From positions 18,894 to 82,893 of the forward strand of contig PAQL01000003.1 of NCBI GenBank assembly GCA_002709295.1: 64,000 nucleotides of DNA, in the 5' to 3' direction. A program made the position numbers and the translations under genes. Below are positions 37,855 to 47,047 of this stretch, piece by piece. The notes under the pieces are model-generated. The model saw only the letters and a program-made list of their open reading frames with translations, was not told where the DNA came from and made no database searches. Origin of the DNA: Phycisphaerae bacterium. Lineage in GTDB: Bacteria > Planctomycetota > Phycisphaerae > Phycisphaerales > SM1A02. Each line of letters starts with the position of its first letter. The stretch's first letter is position 1.

Positions 37855-40332
37855 ATGAGCACTTCGCAGCCCGGCCCTCGACATCCTCTCTCCTGCGATC
37901 CCACCGATGTGACCTCCGAGGACATCGCGGCGGGCCTGCTGGGCCATCTGGCGGTGGAGAGCGCCCAGCGTCTCTACGAGGCGCCGGACCGTGACCGCTT
38001 CCATGCCCTTGCCTCCGAGATCCGCGAGGTGCTGATGAAGCGATGGCTGGACACGCGGGACCGCTACCGGCAGGAGCGATGCAAGCGGATCTGCTTCCTG
38101 TCGATCGAGTTCCTGCTCGGTCGGGCGATGCGGAACAACATTCTGAACCTCGGACTCGAACCGCGGGTTCGTCAAGCGCTGGAGGGATTCGGCATCCAGC
38201 TCGAGACGCTCGAGGAGCGGGAGCGTGACGCGGGCCTGGGCAACGGCGGTCTCGGACGCCTCGCCGCCTGCTTCCTGGATTCGATGACCACCATGGGCCT
38301 GCCTGCGGTCGGATACACCCTTCGCTACGAGTACGGCATCTTCAAGCAGGAGGTCCGGGGCGGGTATCAGGTCGAGCGTCCGGACAACTGGCTCAGACAC
38401 GGCGATCCGTGGATGGTCCGACGCGGGGATCTTCAGCAGCCCGTCGAGTTCGGCGACATCGGTCATGGCGCCCGCGACCGGGTCATCGGCGTGCCCTACG
38501 ACTATCCGGTCGCCGGCTGGGGCGGCGAGACCGTCCACACCATCCGCTGCTGGTCGGCCTCCGCTCCAGATGCGATGCATCTCTCGGAGATCGCCGCCGG
38601 CGACTACGAGGCCGCGGTCTCCCGGCGAATCGAGGCCGAGCGACTCACCAAGCTTCTGTACCCCGACGATCGGACCGAGGCCGGCCGGGAGCTTCGGCTG
38701 CGACAGGAGTTCTTCTTCGTCTGCTGTTCGGTCGGGGACATCGTCCGTCGGTACCTCTTCGAGCACGACGACATCCGTGGTCTGCCCGACGGGGTCGCGA
38801 TCCACATCAACGACACCCATCCGGCCCTGGCCATCGCGGAGCTGATGAGGATCCTCATGGATCGTCACGGGATGGGATGGGACGAGGCCTGGGACATCAC
38901 GGTCCGGAGCGTCGCCTACACCAATCACACCCTGATGCCCGAGGCCCTCGAGAAGTGGCCGATGCCGCTGCTCGAACGGCTGATGCCGCGGCACCTCGCG
39001 GTCATCCTCGAGATCAATCGTCGGTTCCTCGAAGGGCCGGGTCAGGCGCTCGTCTCCACCCCCGGGCGACTCGAGGAGGCCAGCATCGTCGAGGAGTCCG
39101 AGCCCAAGCAGATCCGCATGGCCAACCTCGCGGTCATCGGCTCGCATTCGGTCAACGGCGTCTCCCAGCTGCACGCCAGACTCATCCGCGAACGCCTGAT
39201 GCCGCAGTTCGCGGAGGTGTTCCCCGAGCGTTTTCGCGGTGTGACCAACGGAGTGACTCCGCGTCGCTGGCTCCTGCAGGCGAATCCCGATCTCGCCCGT
39301 CTCATCCTCGACACCATCGGCGACGGATGGATCACCGATCTCGACCGGCTTCGGGATCTGGAGCCCCATGCCGAATCCTCCGAGTTCCGGTCCTGCTTCG
39401 CCGGGGCCAAGCTGGCCGCCAAGCGTCGATTCGCCGACTGGGTGGGGGAGAACCTCCGCATCGAGCTCGATCCGTCCTTCCTCTTCGACGTCCAGGTCAA
39501 GCGGATCCACGAGTACAAGCGGCAGCTGCTCAACCTGCTCCACGTCTGTTCGCTCTATCGCCGGCTGAAGGAGGACCCCGGCTTCCTTCCCCAGTCCAGG
39601 GCGGTGGTGTTCGCCGGCAAGGCGGCTCCCGGTTACGAACGGGCGAAGGACGTCATCAAGGCCATCACGAGCGTCGCCGACGTCATCAACGCCGATCCCG
39701 ATGTCGAGGATCGACTTCGCGTGGTGTTCATTCCCGACTACGGGGTGTCCAACGCCGAACGGATCATCCCGGCCGCGGATCTCTCCGAACAGATCTCCCT
39801 CGCGGGCACCGAGGCCAGTGGCACCGGAAACATGAAGTTCTGTCTCAACGGCGCCCTCACGATCGGCACGAGGGACGGAGCGAACATCGAGATCTCCGAG
39901 GAGGTCGGCGAGGAAAACATGTTCCTCTTCGGGCTCTCCGCCTCGGAGGTCGCGGACAGCGAGGAGTGGTACGACCCCCGCTGGCACCTCGATCACGAGC
40001 CGCGGGTCCGGGCCGCGATCGAGTTCTTCCTCGGGGAGACCTTCGCCTGGAAGGATCCGAAGGTGTTCGAGCGACTCGGAGCGATGCTGGTGGAGGAGGG
40101 CGACCGTTGGCGCCACCTTGCCGACCTCTCCTCCTATCTGGACGCCCAGGAACGGGCCGAGGCCCTGTTCGCCGAGCCGGATGCATGGTGGCGGACCGCG
40201 GTTCTGAACACGGCTCGTGGCGGACGCTTCTCGAGCGACCGGGCGATTCGCGAATATGCCGAGGGCATCTGGGACGTCCATCCTCTGCGGACCGGATTCC
40301 TCGCGGATCACGGCCTGCCGACCGGTGACTGA
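37855..40332 (+). CDS. glgP: Glycogen/starch phosphorylase
   Basis: CFLSIEFLLGRAMRNNILNLG, GLGNGGLGRLAACFLDSM, THPALAIAELMRIL, RRWLLQANPDLA, FAGKAAPGYERAKDVIK, EASGTGNMKFCLNGALTIGTRDGANIEI. Confidence 0.96.
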   Translation: MSTSQPGPRHPLSCDPTDVTSEDIAAGLLGHLAVESAQRLYEAPDRDRFHALASEIREVLMKRWLDTRDRYRQERCKRICFLSIEFLLGRAMRNNILNLGLEPRVRQALEGFGIQLETLEERERDAGLGNGGLGRLAACFLDSMTTMGLPAVGYTLRYEYGIFKQEVRGGYQVERPDNWLRHGDPWMVRRGDLQQPVEFGDIGHGARDRVIGVPYDYPVAGWGGETVHTIRCWSASAPDAMHLSEIAAGDYEAAVSRRIEAERLTKLLYPDDRTEAGRELRLRQEFFFVCCSVGDIVRRYLFEHDDIRGLPDGVAIHINDTHPALAIAELMRILMDRHGMGWDEAWDITVRSVAYTNHTLMPEALEKWPMPLLERLMPRHLAVILEINRRFLEGPGQALVSTPGRLEEASIVEESEPKQIRMANLAVIGSHSVNGVSQLHARLIRERLMPQFAEVFPERFRGVTNGVTPRRWLLQANPDLARLILDTIGDGWITDLDRLRDLEPHAESSEFRSCFAGAKLAAKRRFADWVGENLRIELDPSFLFDVQVKRIHEYKRQLLNLLHVCSLYRRLKEDPGFLPQSRAVVFAGKAAPGYERAKDVIKAITSVADVINADPDVEDRLRVVFIPDYGVSNAERIIPAADLSEQISLAGTEASGTGNMKFCLNGALTIGTRDGANIEISEEVGEENMFLFGLSASEVADSEEWYDPRWHLDHEPRVRAAIEFFLGETFAWKDPKVFERLGAMLVEEGDRWRHLADLSSYLDAQERAEALFAEPDAWWRTAVLNTARGGRFSSDRAIREYAEGIWDVHPLRTGFLADHGLPTGD

Positions 40333-41200
40333 CCCGGTGGACCATCCCCTGGTCGATGCGCATCTGCATCTCTGGAATCCGGCGCGGATCAGGATGTCCT
40401 GGATCGATGCCGTTCCGGCCCTTGAAGGCGTCTTCGAGGTGCCCGATCTGCTCCAGTCCCTCGGGCCCCTCGCCTCGCGACTGGCCGCCGCGGTGCTGGT
40501 CGAGTCGGCGGTGGACGACGAGGCCCTCGACGACGAGCTCGAGTGGATCGCCGCCTGTCTCGAATCTCCGGGGCCGGTGCGGGCCGCGGTCGCGGGATGG
40601 CGGCCGTTCGAGGGGGCCGACTCGGTCGACCGGCGTCTCGATGTGGTGAGCGGCCTGCCCGGAGTGGTGGGACTGCGACATGTCCTGCATCCTCCAGACC
40701 GAACGGCCACCGACGTGCTTGACGAAGCTCATGTTCGGGCGGTGCGTCGGGCCGGTGAACGAGGGCTTCTGATCGAGCTCTGCATGCGACCGGACCAGCT
40801 CGAGGCCGCCGTCGAACTCGTGGATCTGGCTCCCGACACGATCTTCGTGATCGATCACCTGGGGCGACCCCGGACCGCTGGAACGCCGGAGATCGGCTGG
40901 CGGGAGGCGATGGGCAGGCTCGCCGAACGCCCCCGCATCTCGACGAAGCTGTCGGCCCTGATCGAATGTGCGGAGGGATCCGCCTGGGATGCCGAGCGGT
41001 TCCGCCCGTTCTTCGATGCGGCCCTGGCCGCCTTCGGTTCCGATCGGATCCTGTGGGGATCCAACTGGCCGGTGTGTTTCACAGATTCGACCCCGGGGGA
41101 CTGGATCGCGGCGGCCGATCGGCTGACGGCCGGGCTCTCCGAATCCGATCGGGCCGCGATCGCGGGGGGGAACGCCCGTCGGATCTACCGGATCTCCTGA
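40325..41200 (+). CDS. Amidohydrolase family 2 (L-fuconolactonase-like) hydrolase
   Basis: VDAHLHLWNPARI, VIDHLGRPRT, RISTKLSALIE, RILWGSNWPVCF; GTG start overlapping the glgP stop. Confidence 0.85.
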   Translation: MTDPVDHPLVDAHLHLWNPARIRMSWIDAVPALEGVFEVPDLLQSLGPLASRLAAAVLVESAVDDEALDDELEWIAACLESPGPVRAAVAGWRPFEGADSVDRRLDVVSGLPGVVGLRHVLHPPDRTATDVLDEAHVRAVRRAGERGLLIELCMRPDQLEAAVELVDLAPDTIFVIDHLGRPRTAGTPEIGWREAMGRLAERPRISTKLSALIECAEGSAWDAERFRPFFDAALAAFGSDRILWGSNWPVCFTDSTPGDWIAAADRLTAGLSESDRAAIAGGNARRIYRIS

Positions 41201-41252
41201 ATCCGGACCTCGGATCCGTTGACGTGGTGTCGCGCACCATTCACACTCGCGG

Positions 41253-42311
41253 ATGACGAGAGCGACGAGCCCTCGCAGGACGCGGCCGACGGAGATGAGC
41301 GTGCATCAGGCGGATGAGGCCGACATCGAGGAACGCTGGGCGACGCTTCGGGTCGCCCTGGCCGACGGCCGGGTCGACGACGAGTCCCGGATGGAGTTCT
41401 GGTGTCTGCTGGAACGCCGTCTGAGAAGGATGATTCTCGATGGTCCGGCCAACGATGTCGGTGCATCCAGGGTGCGTGGCCGTTTCGCCGGGATCCTTCG
41501 AGACCCTCACGCCGCCGAGGACTTTCTCAGCGAACTCGCGGTCGATCTGGTGCGACGATTCGAGGAGGGGTTCTATCACCACGAGGATTTTCGAAATCTC
41601 GGTTCCGTCGAGGGGCTCGGGCGGATCGCCTCCTTCGGCTTCGTCCGCAAGCGGGCGATCAGTCATCTGCGTCGCGGCGCCGCCGCGGGGGTGGTGGGCC
41701 TGCCTCGGGACGCGGGGGGGGCGAGGTCCCTGGACGGTGGCGAGGAGGGCGGGCTTGCGGCGACCCTGGTCGCGGCCGAGGGGGATTCGATGGATGAGGA
41801 TTCGAGTAGCGGTCTGGAACTTCTGGCCGGAGCCCGCGACGGGCAACCCGTGCTTCAGCTCGATCTCGACCGCATCCGGGCGACCGCGGTGATCGCGACC
41901 GCGGGCCTCGAGCTCGATCCGGTTCTGGATCCGGGCGCCGAGTCTCATCCCCGTATCGTCGAGGCGGTCGGTTCGACCCTGCGTCGCGACCTCGAGCCCG
42001 ACCCCGACACCGCAGTCTCGGAAGCCCATGCCCGAGCCCGACGTGAGCTCGAGGGCGAGATCGGGCGTGCCGTGGACGAGATCGTGGAGCATCCCGGCAT
42101 GGAGGTGGCGACGATCGAACGATGGGAGCGGCGGATCGCCCAGGCGAGGGCTCGTCTGGTGATTCAGCCGCTGGATGGGCGGACCCTTGCGGATCTCTGC
42201 GGGCTGCCGTCGACCAACGCCGGCGAGCAACGGATCTCCAACTACCGCAAGGCCCTCCATGACCTCCTGCCCCAGCTTGCGGCCCTGGTCGCCGGGGAGG
42301 GCGACTCATGA
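41253..42311 (+). CDS. Divergent sigma-factor-like protein
   Basis: DPHAAEDFLSELAVDLVRRFEEGFYHHEDFRNLGSVEGLGRIASFGFVRKRAISHLRRG resembles sigma-70 region 2; C-terminal LDGRTLADLCGLPSTNAGEQRISNYRKALHDLLPQL resembles region 4. Weak, by eye. Confidence 0.4.
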   Translation: MTRATSPRRTRPTEMSVHQADEADIEERWATLRVALADGRVDDESRMEFWCLLERRLRRMILDGPANDVGASRVRGRFAGILRDPHAAEDFLSELAVDLVRRFEEGFYHHEDFRNLGSVEGLGRIASFGFVRKRAISHLRRGAAAGVVGLPRDAGGARSLDGGEEGGLAATLVAAEGDSMDEDSSSGLELLAGARDGQPVLQLDLDRIRATAVIATAGLELDPVLDPGAESHPRIVEAVGSTLRRDLEPDPDTAVSEAHARARRELEGEIGRAVDEIVEHPGMEVATIERWERRIAQARARLVIQPLDGRTLADLCGLPSTNAGEQRISNYRKALHDLLPQLAALVAGEGDS

Positions 42312-42343
42312 CGACGGAACGACTCGGTTCTCGCCACGAGTTT

Positions 42344-42366
42344 CGGGGGGGGCTGCCCCCGTTTTT
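42344..42366 (+). terminator. Intrinsic terminator
   Basis: cggggg-gggctg-cccccg followed by ttttt, just 3' of 41253-42311. Confidence 0.7.
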
Positions 42367-42484
42367 CCTCGAAATCCCAGATTGATCGCTCAGCAACGGA
42401 CTGGCGGAGGTGTCCACCGCATGACGGCGGCGTCGTCCTCCGTACGCGATCTCGATTCCTTCACTCTCCTCGGACCTCGCACTC

Positions 42485-43453
42485 ATGACCGCGGACCCCG
42501 ATTCAAGCCACATCGATCCGCAGGATGCCCGTGAGAGGCTTCGGGCGGATCTGGAATCCCGGGCCGATCGCTGGCTCGGTGGGGAGGCGTCGTCCTTCCC
42601 CGATGACGACTCGTCGATCGATGGTTTCGTCACGTGGTTGCTCCGATCGGGACGGCTGGCCGCCCTGGGCGAGGATCGCATGCTTGCGTCGTGGCCTCGG
42701 GTGGCATCGGTCCTGGGGATCGATGTGCCGCAGGCCCTCGCGGATGCGGCGCTGGCCGGCATTCGACGCATCGAATCGCTGGACGGCGTCGTGCTCGCCG
42801 AGTCGATCGCGGAAGCAGAGGATGCATCCTGTCTGGAGCTCATGGAGGGACGCACCACCGACCTGCTGGGCACGACCCTCGCGGGTCGCTGGCTTCGATC
42901 CTGGTCCGATGCCGTCTCGCACGTTCCGCTCGACGAGGATGGCCTGGCCTTCCTTGATGAACGAAGGCGTCTCTGGCCGCTCCCCGACGAGATGAGGCTG
43001 CCGGTCGTGGAGACGCCCCTTGGTGAGATCGATCTGATCGCGGGTGCTGCCGCTTCGATGCCGGCCAGGCGTCTGGTGCCGCAGTTCGTGCATGAGGAGG
43101 AGGCGGCACTCTTCGACGATGGTCGACCGACCCCCGGCATGATTCGTCGATTCGCCACCCGTCGCGGGGCCGGGGCGACCGGGTCGGGACGATGGCTGCG
43201 GGCCGATGCCGAACTCGATCCCTACTGGCAGGTGTCCCTGGGGCTTCAGGCACCGGGCGTGGGCGTGCGAATGGTCCGGATCGGGCCGGTTCGGATGGAG
43301 CTTCATCCTGATTCCGCTGGTCCGGGTGAGGATGAGGAGGCGTCCATGCTCTGGACGGCATCCCTGAGCGATCTTCCGCTGGACGTTCGTACCCGGGTGG
43401 TGTGCGGGGACATCTCGATCGTGACCGACGAGGGTGACCGCTTTCTGCTCTGA
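42485..43453 (+). CDS. Protein of unknown function
   Basis: 323-codon ORF with no recognised domain; acidic, no TM; flanked by codirectional genes. Confidence 0.6.
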   Translation: MTADPDSSHIDPQDARERLRADLESRADRWLGGEASSFPDDDSSIDGFVTWLLRSGRLAALGEDRMLASWPRVASVLGIDVPQALADAALAGIRRIESLDGVVLAESIAEAEDASCLELMEGRTTDLLGTTLAGRWLRSWSDAVSHVPLDEDGLAFLDERRRLWPLPDEMRLPVVETPLGEIDLIAGAAASMPARRLVPQFVHEEEAALFDDGRPTPGMIRRFATRRGAGATGSGRWLRADAELDPYWQVSLGLQAPGVGVRMVRIGPVRMELHPDSAGPGEDEEASMLWTASLSDLPLDVRTRVVCGDISIVTDEGDRFLL

Positions 43454-43489
43454 TATCCCGCCGGTCCGTGGGATCGGCGGAGGTCTGGC

Positions 43490-45469
43490 GTGCCCGCACC
43501 GAATGAAGACAGGACATCGGGAACCGGTTCGGATTCCATCGTGAACACCGGTGTCGACCGGGCGGAGATCTACCGCGCTGGGAGCCTTCAGGAATGTGCC
43601 GATCGATATCGCGCCGATCCCCGGCGATACGAATGGCTCGCACTCGGCCGGGGTCTGGCGGCCCGGCTCGGCGTGGAGCCGACGGCCTTCGAGGGATGTC
43701 GGGAGGAGGTTCTTCCAGATCATCTGCCGGCCACCACGGTGTTCATGCTGGGGGCGGCCGCGAGCCCGGGGTCCGGCTGCATGGGCCACGTGGCGGCGAG
43801 GCCGACGACCCGGACCATCGGTCTTCCACCGGTCTCCGAATCGAGATCGAGAATCAGCGGATCGGCATCGGTGATCGAGCCCATGTTGTCCCGTCTGCTC
43901 GACGTGGTCCGACCGCTGGCGCCCGACATCTCGGCGCCTCGCCTCGAGGTCGTCACGCCCGTCGAGGGGGTGGGTGACAGTCACGCCCTCGCAATCGCGG
44001 TCTCGGCGATGCATGCCCTGGTCGGCGCCGAGGTTCCTCCGGGGACGGCGGCCAGCGGCGGGTTCGACGTGCAGGCGGGATGCTTCCGTTCCGTGCCGCC
44101 CGGCACGCTGGTCGGGAAGGCCGAGGCGGCGGCCCGCTGGGGCGTCCGGCGGATCCTGGTGGTCGAAGGTCAGGAGATCCCAGAAGCGGCCAGGCTGGAT
44201 GGTCTGGACTGGATCGAACTGCCATGCACCCCGGCTGCATTGCCGTTGCAGGTGCTCGAGCTGGCTCGATCCACGACATCAGGGCCCATGCCCCCCGGGG
44301 TGATCGACGCCCTGCGTCTCGCCCTTGCGGTCTACGACTTGCAGGTCGCCCGCCATCCCGGCACCGATCTCGAGACGATCCTCGACGTGACCGGATCGTT
44401 CCTCTCCGACGACGAGTCCGAGCCGGGCGATGCCATCCTCGCCTTCCTTGCCGCGGACATCCGCAGCCGCGTGCTCCTGCACGCCGGAAGATCCCCGGAG
44501 TCGGCGACGTGGAATCGCCGTGCGATCTCGCTGCTGGGCCGGGGTGATCTTCCCTCCGGCCTGCTCGGCGACCATCTGCTCTACGAACACCCGGCCCATG
44601 CCTCGGTGATCGCCATGGATCTCGGGATCCTCGAGCCCGATGGAGACGACGGCGAGCCTCATCGCCGACTCGACGCTGCCATCGACGATCTGGACGGACG
44701 ATGGTGCACCCGTCACCAGGTTCTTCTGCGACTGTTCGCCCGCAACACCCGATGGCGTCGACGGCTGCACCAGGCACGATGGCATCTCGATGCCGATCGT
44801 CTCGTCGCGGCCGAGGCGGATCTCATGGCGGAGCGGGATCGCTGGCATGAACTGCTCGCCGAACATGCCACGGACGGTCTGAGGATGGGTAACAGCGACC
44901 TGTCCCGTCAATGGAACTACGTGCTCGAGCATCTCGTCACCGATGCGGCGCTGACGGATCCCGAGCGATTCGTTGATCGTCGAGCCGGATCACCCGGCGG
45001 TCCGCGAGAGAGACTGCTCGGGATGCCGGCCCTGTTGGAGGAATTGAGGGTTCGGGCCCTCGACGTCGGTTCCCTCTCCGCATTCGACCTGCGAGGTCTG
45101 CTGCAGGGGTGGTGGCTTCTGGGCGAGGCCGATGATGCCGCCCTGGACGATCTGGTCCGATCGGTCGAGACCGACGGTGACCCGAGGCGCCATCCACGAT
45201 GGGCGGAGTGGTTGTGGCGGTTCGGATCCTCCCCCCATCGTCTGGTGGGGGAGATCCTCGGAGGGGAGATCGATCTCCATCGGCAGGCGGTACGGGGGGG
45301 CATCGGAAGCCTTCTCGCCCTGCGTCGGGCGGCGATGCTCGACCTGGCGGCGGGAGGCGGTGACCGGGTGGAGTCGATCGCCCCGCCCGAGGGCCCGGAG
45401 ACCCTGGTGAGGGCGTTCGAGGATCTTCGATCAACGCCGTCGACGATGATCGTCCGTGCGCCGTACTGA
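43490..45469 (+). CDS. Protein with degenerate Lon-protease-like domain and long helical C-terminus
   Basis: RLEVVTPVEGVGDSHALAIAVSAMHALVGAEVPPGTAASGGFDVQAGCFRSVPPGTLVGKAEAAARWGVRRILVVEGQEIPEA aligns by eye with the Lon proteolytic domain (VPEGxxxxGPSAGIAMxxAL...TGEIxLxGxVLPIGGLKEKLLAAHRxGIKxVLIP). Confidence 0.6.
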   Translation: MPAPNEDRTSGTGSDSIVNTGVDRAEIYRAGSLQECADRYRADPRRYEWLALGRGLAARLGVEPTAFEGCREEVLPDHLPATTVFMLGAAASPGSGCMGHVAARPTTRTIGLPPVSESRSRISGSASVIEPMLSRLLDVVRPLAPDISAPRLEVVTPVEGVGDSHALAIAVSAMHALVGAEVPPGTAASGGFDVQAGCFRSVPPGTLVGKAEAAARWGVRRILVVEGQEIPEAARLDGLDWIELPCTPAALPLQVLELARSTTSGPMPPGVIDALRLALAVYDLQVARHPGTDLETILDVTGSFLSDDESEPGDAILAFLAADIRSRVLLHAGRSPESATWNRRAISLLGRGDLPSGLLGDHLLYEHPAHASVIAMDLGILEPDGDDGEPHRRLDAAIDDLDGRWCTRHQVLLRLFARNTRWRRRLHQARWHLDADRLVAAEADLMAERDRWHELLAEHATDGLRMGNSDLSRQWNYVLEHLVTDAALTDPERFVDRRAGSPGGPRERLLGMPALLEELRVRALDVGSLSAFDLRGLLQGWWLLGEADDAALDDLVRSVETDGDPRRHPRWAEWLWRFGSSPHRLVGEILGGEIDLHRQAVRGGIGSLLALRRAAMLDLAAGGGDRVESIAPPEGPETLVRAFEDLRSTPSTMIVRAPY

Positions 45470-45514
45470 CCCCCGGCCGGTGCCGGGTTGCATGGAACGT
45501 CCCATGACCCGACC

Positions 45515-46288
45515 ATGCCGTCCATGGCCGACGACGTCGACACCCGGGTGTTCAAGAGTCTGCAGCGGATCTCCCGTGACCTGGTCGCGGATGTCGAGGG
45601 TCTGGAGTTCGGCGAGCCGGTGGACGTGGTCTACAACCCGCTGGACTACGCCTGGCGCCCGCATCGGGAGTATCTGAAGCTCGCTCGTTCCGGGATCGAT
45701 GCCCTGATGCTCGGCATGAACCCCGGCCCCTGGGGCATGGCGCAGACCGGCGTCCCGTTCGGCGAGGTGGCTCATGTTCGTGACTTCCTCGGCATCGAGG
45801 AGTCGGTGAAGCGTCCGGAGATCGAACATCCCAAACGACCGGTCACCGGCTTCAAGTGCACCCGCAGCGAAGTCAGTGGTCGACGGTTCTGGGGATGGGC
45901 GAGGGACACGTTCAAGACCCGGGAGGCGTTCTTCAAGCGGTTCTTCGTGTGGAACGACTGCCCCCTCGCCTTCATGGAGGCTTCGGGCCGGAATCGCACC
46001 CCGGATCGCCTGCCCGCGGAGGAGCGGGCTCCGCTTTCGGCGGCCTGTGATCGTTCGCTCCGAAGGCTGGTCGATCTTCTCGAGCCTCGGATGGTGATCG
46101 GCATCGGGGGACACGCGACCCGGCGGCTGGCGGCCTGTCTGGGTGATGCGGTGTCGGAGGATCCGGATGCCGGCCGGATCCGGCTCGGCACGATCCTGCA
46201 TCCCTCGCCGGCCAGTCCCGCGGCCAATCGCGACTGGGTCGGCACCGTCGAACGGCAGTTGAAGACTCTCGGCGTGTCGACGGGCTGA
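45515..46288 (+). CDS. SMUG1-family uracil-DNA glycosylase
   Basis: DALMLGMNPGPWGMAQTGVPFGEVAHVRDFLGI (SMUG1 GMNPGPxGMxQTGVPFG) and HPSPASPAANRDW (HPSPxxPxxN). Confidence 0.9.
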   Translation: MPSMADDVDTRVFKSLQRISRDLVADVEGLEFGEPVDVVYNPLDYAWRPHREYLKLARSGIDALMLGMNPGPWGMAQTGVPFGEVAHVRDFLGIEESVKRPEIEHPKRPVTGFKCTRSEVSGRRFWGWARDTFKTREAFFKRFFVWNDCPLAFMEASGRNRTPDRLPAEERAPLSAACDRSLRRLVDLLEPRMVIGIGGHATRRLAACLGDAVSEDPDAGRIRLGTILHPSPASPAANRDWVGTVERQLKTLGVSTG

Positions 46289-46303
46289 GCACCCGCGATG
46301 GAT

Positions 46304-47014
46304 TCAGGGCGTCCCCCCGCCCTCCGGAGTGGGAGGGTACGGAACCGGAGTCCATCTCAGATCCGCGGCATGGGCGCCGTCCAGGATCAACACCTCCAGG
46401 GTCGTGCGAAGCAGCTGGTCCATGGCCGTCGCCGCGGGTTCGACCGTGGTGCGGTTGACGTTGCCGCCGTGGGTCGCATTGCCGTGGATCAGTTGTCCGC
46501 GAAGGAGCAGCATCCGTCGCACGAACTCACCGTAGAGGCGATCGAGCCGGTCCCGGGTCCGCCATTCGGTCAGGCGGCCGGTGACCCGTTCCTGACCGCC
46601 GAGATCCTCGGATCCGGGCTCGCTCCAGAACTCCCGGTGGAAGAAGGGATTGGCGTAGATGCCCTCGAGCAGCGCGGAGTCCGCGGTGATCCATCTCCGA
46701 AGGCGACCATGGGGATCGTGGCTGGAGACATCGAGCAGGAAGTTCATCCACTCGTGAAGCTGTGAGGGTCGATCGCTTCCCGGTCGATACTCCTGGCCCC
46801 AGAGGGCGTTGAATCCGATCGTGCGAAGCACGAATGAGAGATCGACGTCGCCATCCTCCGCGGAATTCGCGACCGAATCGGCCCGGTCCGCCCAGGACAG
46901 GCATCGGTAGATGCGGAGATGGACACCGTCGGAGTAGCGACGTCCCTCACGATGCTGGTCGTTGAGAGGCTGCCAGGCGGCTCGCAGGCTTTCCAGGCTG
47001 GAGATCGGGTCCAT
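46304..47014 (-). CDS. HEPN-like protein of unknown function
   Basis: Helical; YGEFVRRMLLLRGQLIHGNATHGGNVNR contains an R-x4-H motif (RGQLIH) in an HEPN-like context. Confidence 0.5.
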   Translation of the reverse strand: MDPISSLESLRAAWQPLNDQHREGRRYSDGVHLRIYRCLSWADRADSVANSAEDGDVDLSFVLRTIGFNALWGQEYRPGSDRPSQLHEWMNFLLDVSSHDPHGRLRRWITADSALLEGIYANPFFHREFWSEPGSEDLGGQERVTGRLTEWRTRDRLDRLYGEFVRRMLLLRGQLIHGNATHGGNVNRTTVEPAATAMDQLLRTTLEVLILDGAHAADLRWTPVPYPPTPEGGGTP

Positions 47015-47047
47015 GCATCCCATTCTCGGGTGTGGGGGGGATCCTCG

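Noticed and set aside
37681-40710. 1009-aa minus-strand ORF
   Set aside because: Overlaps glycogen phosphorylase (+), which has unmistakable family motifs; antisense translation lacks domain-like character.
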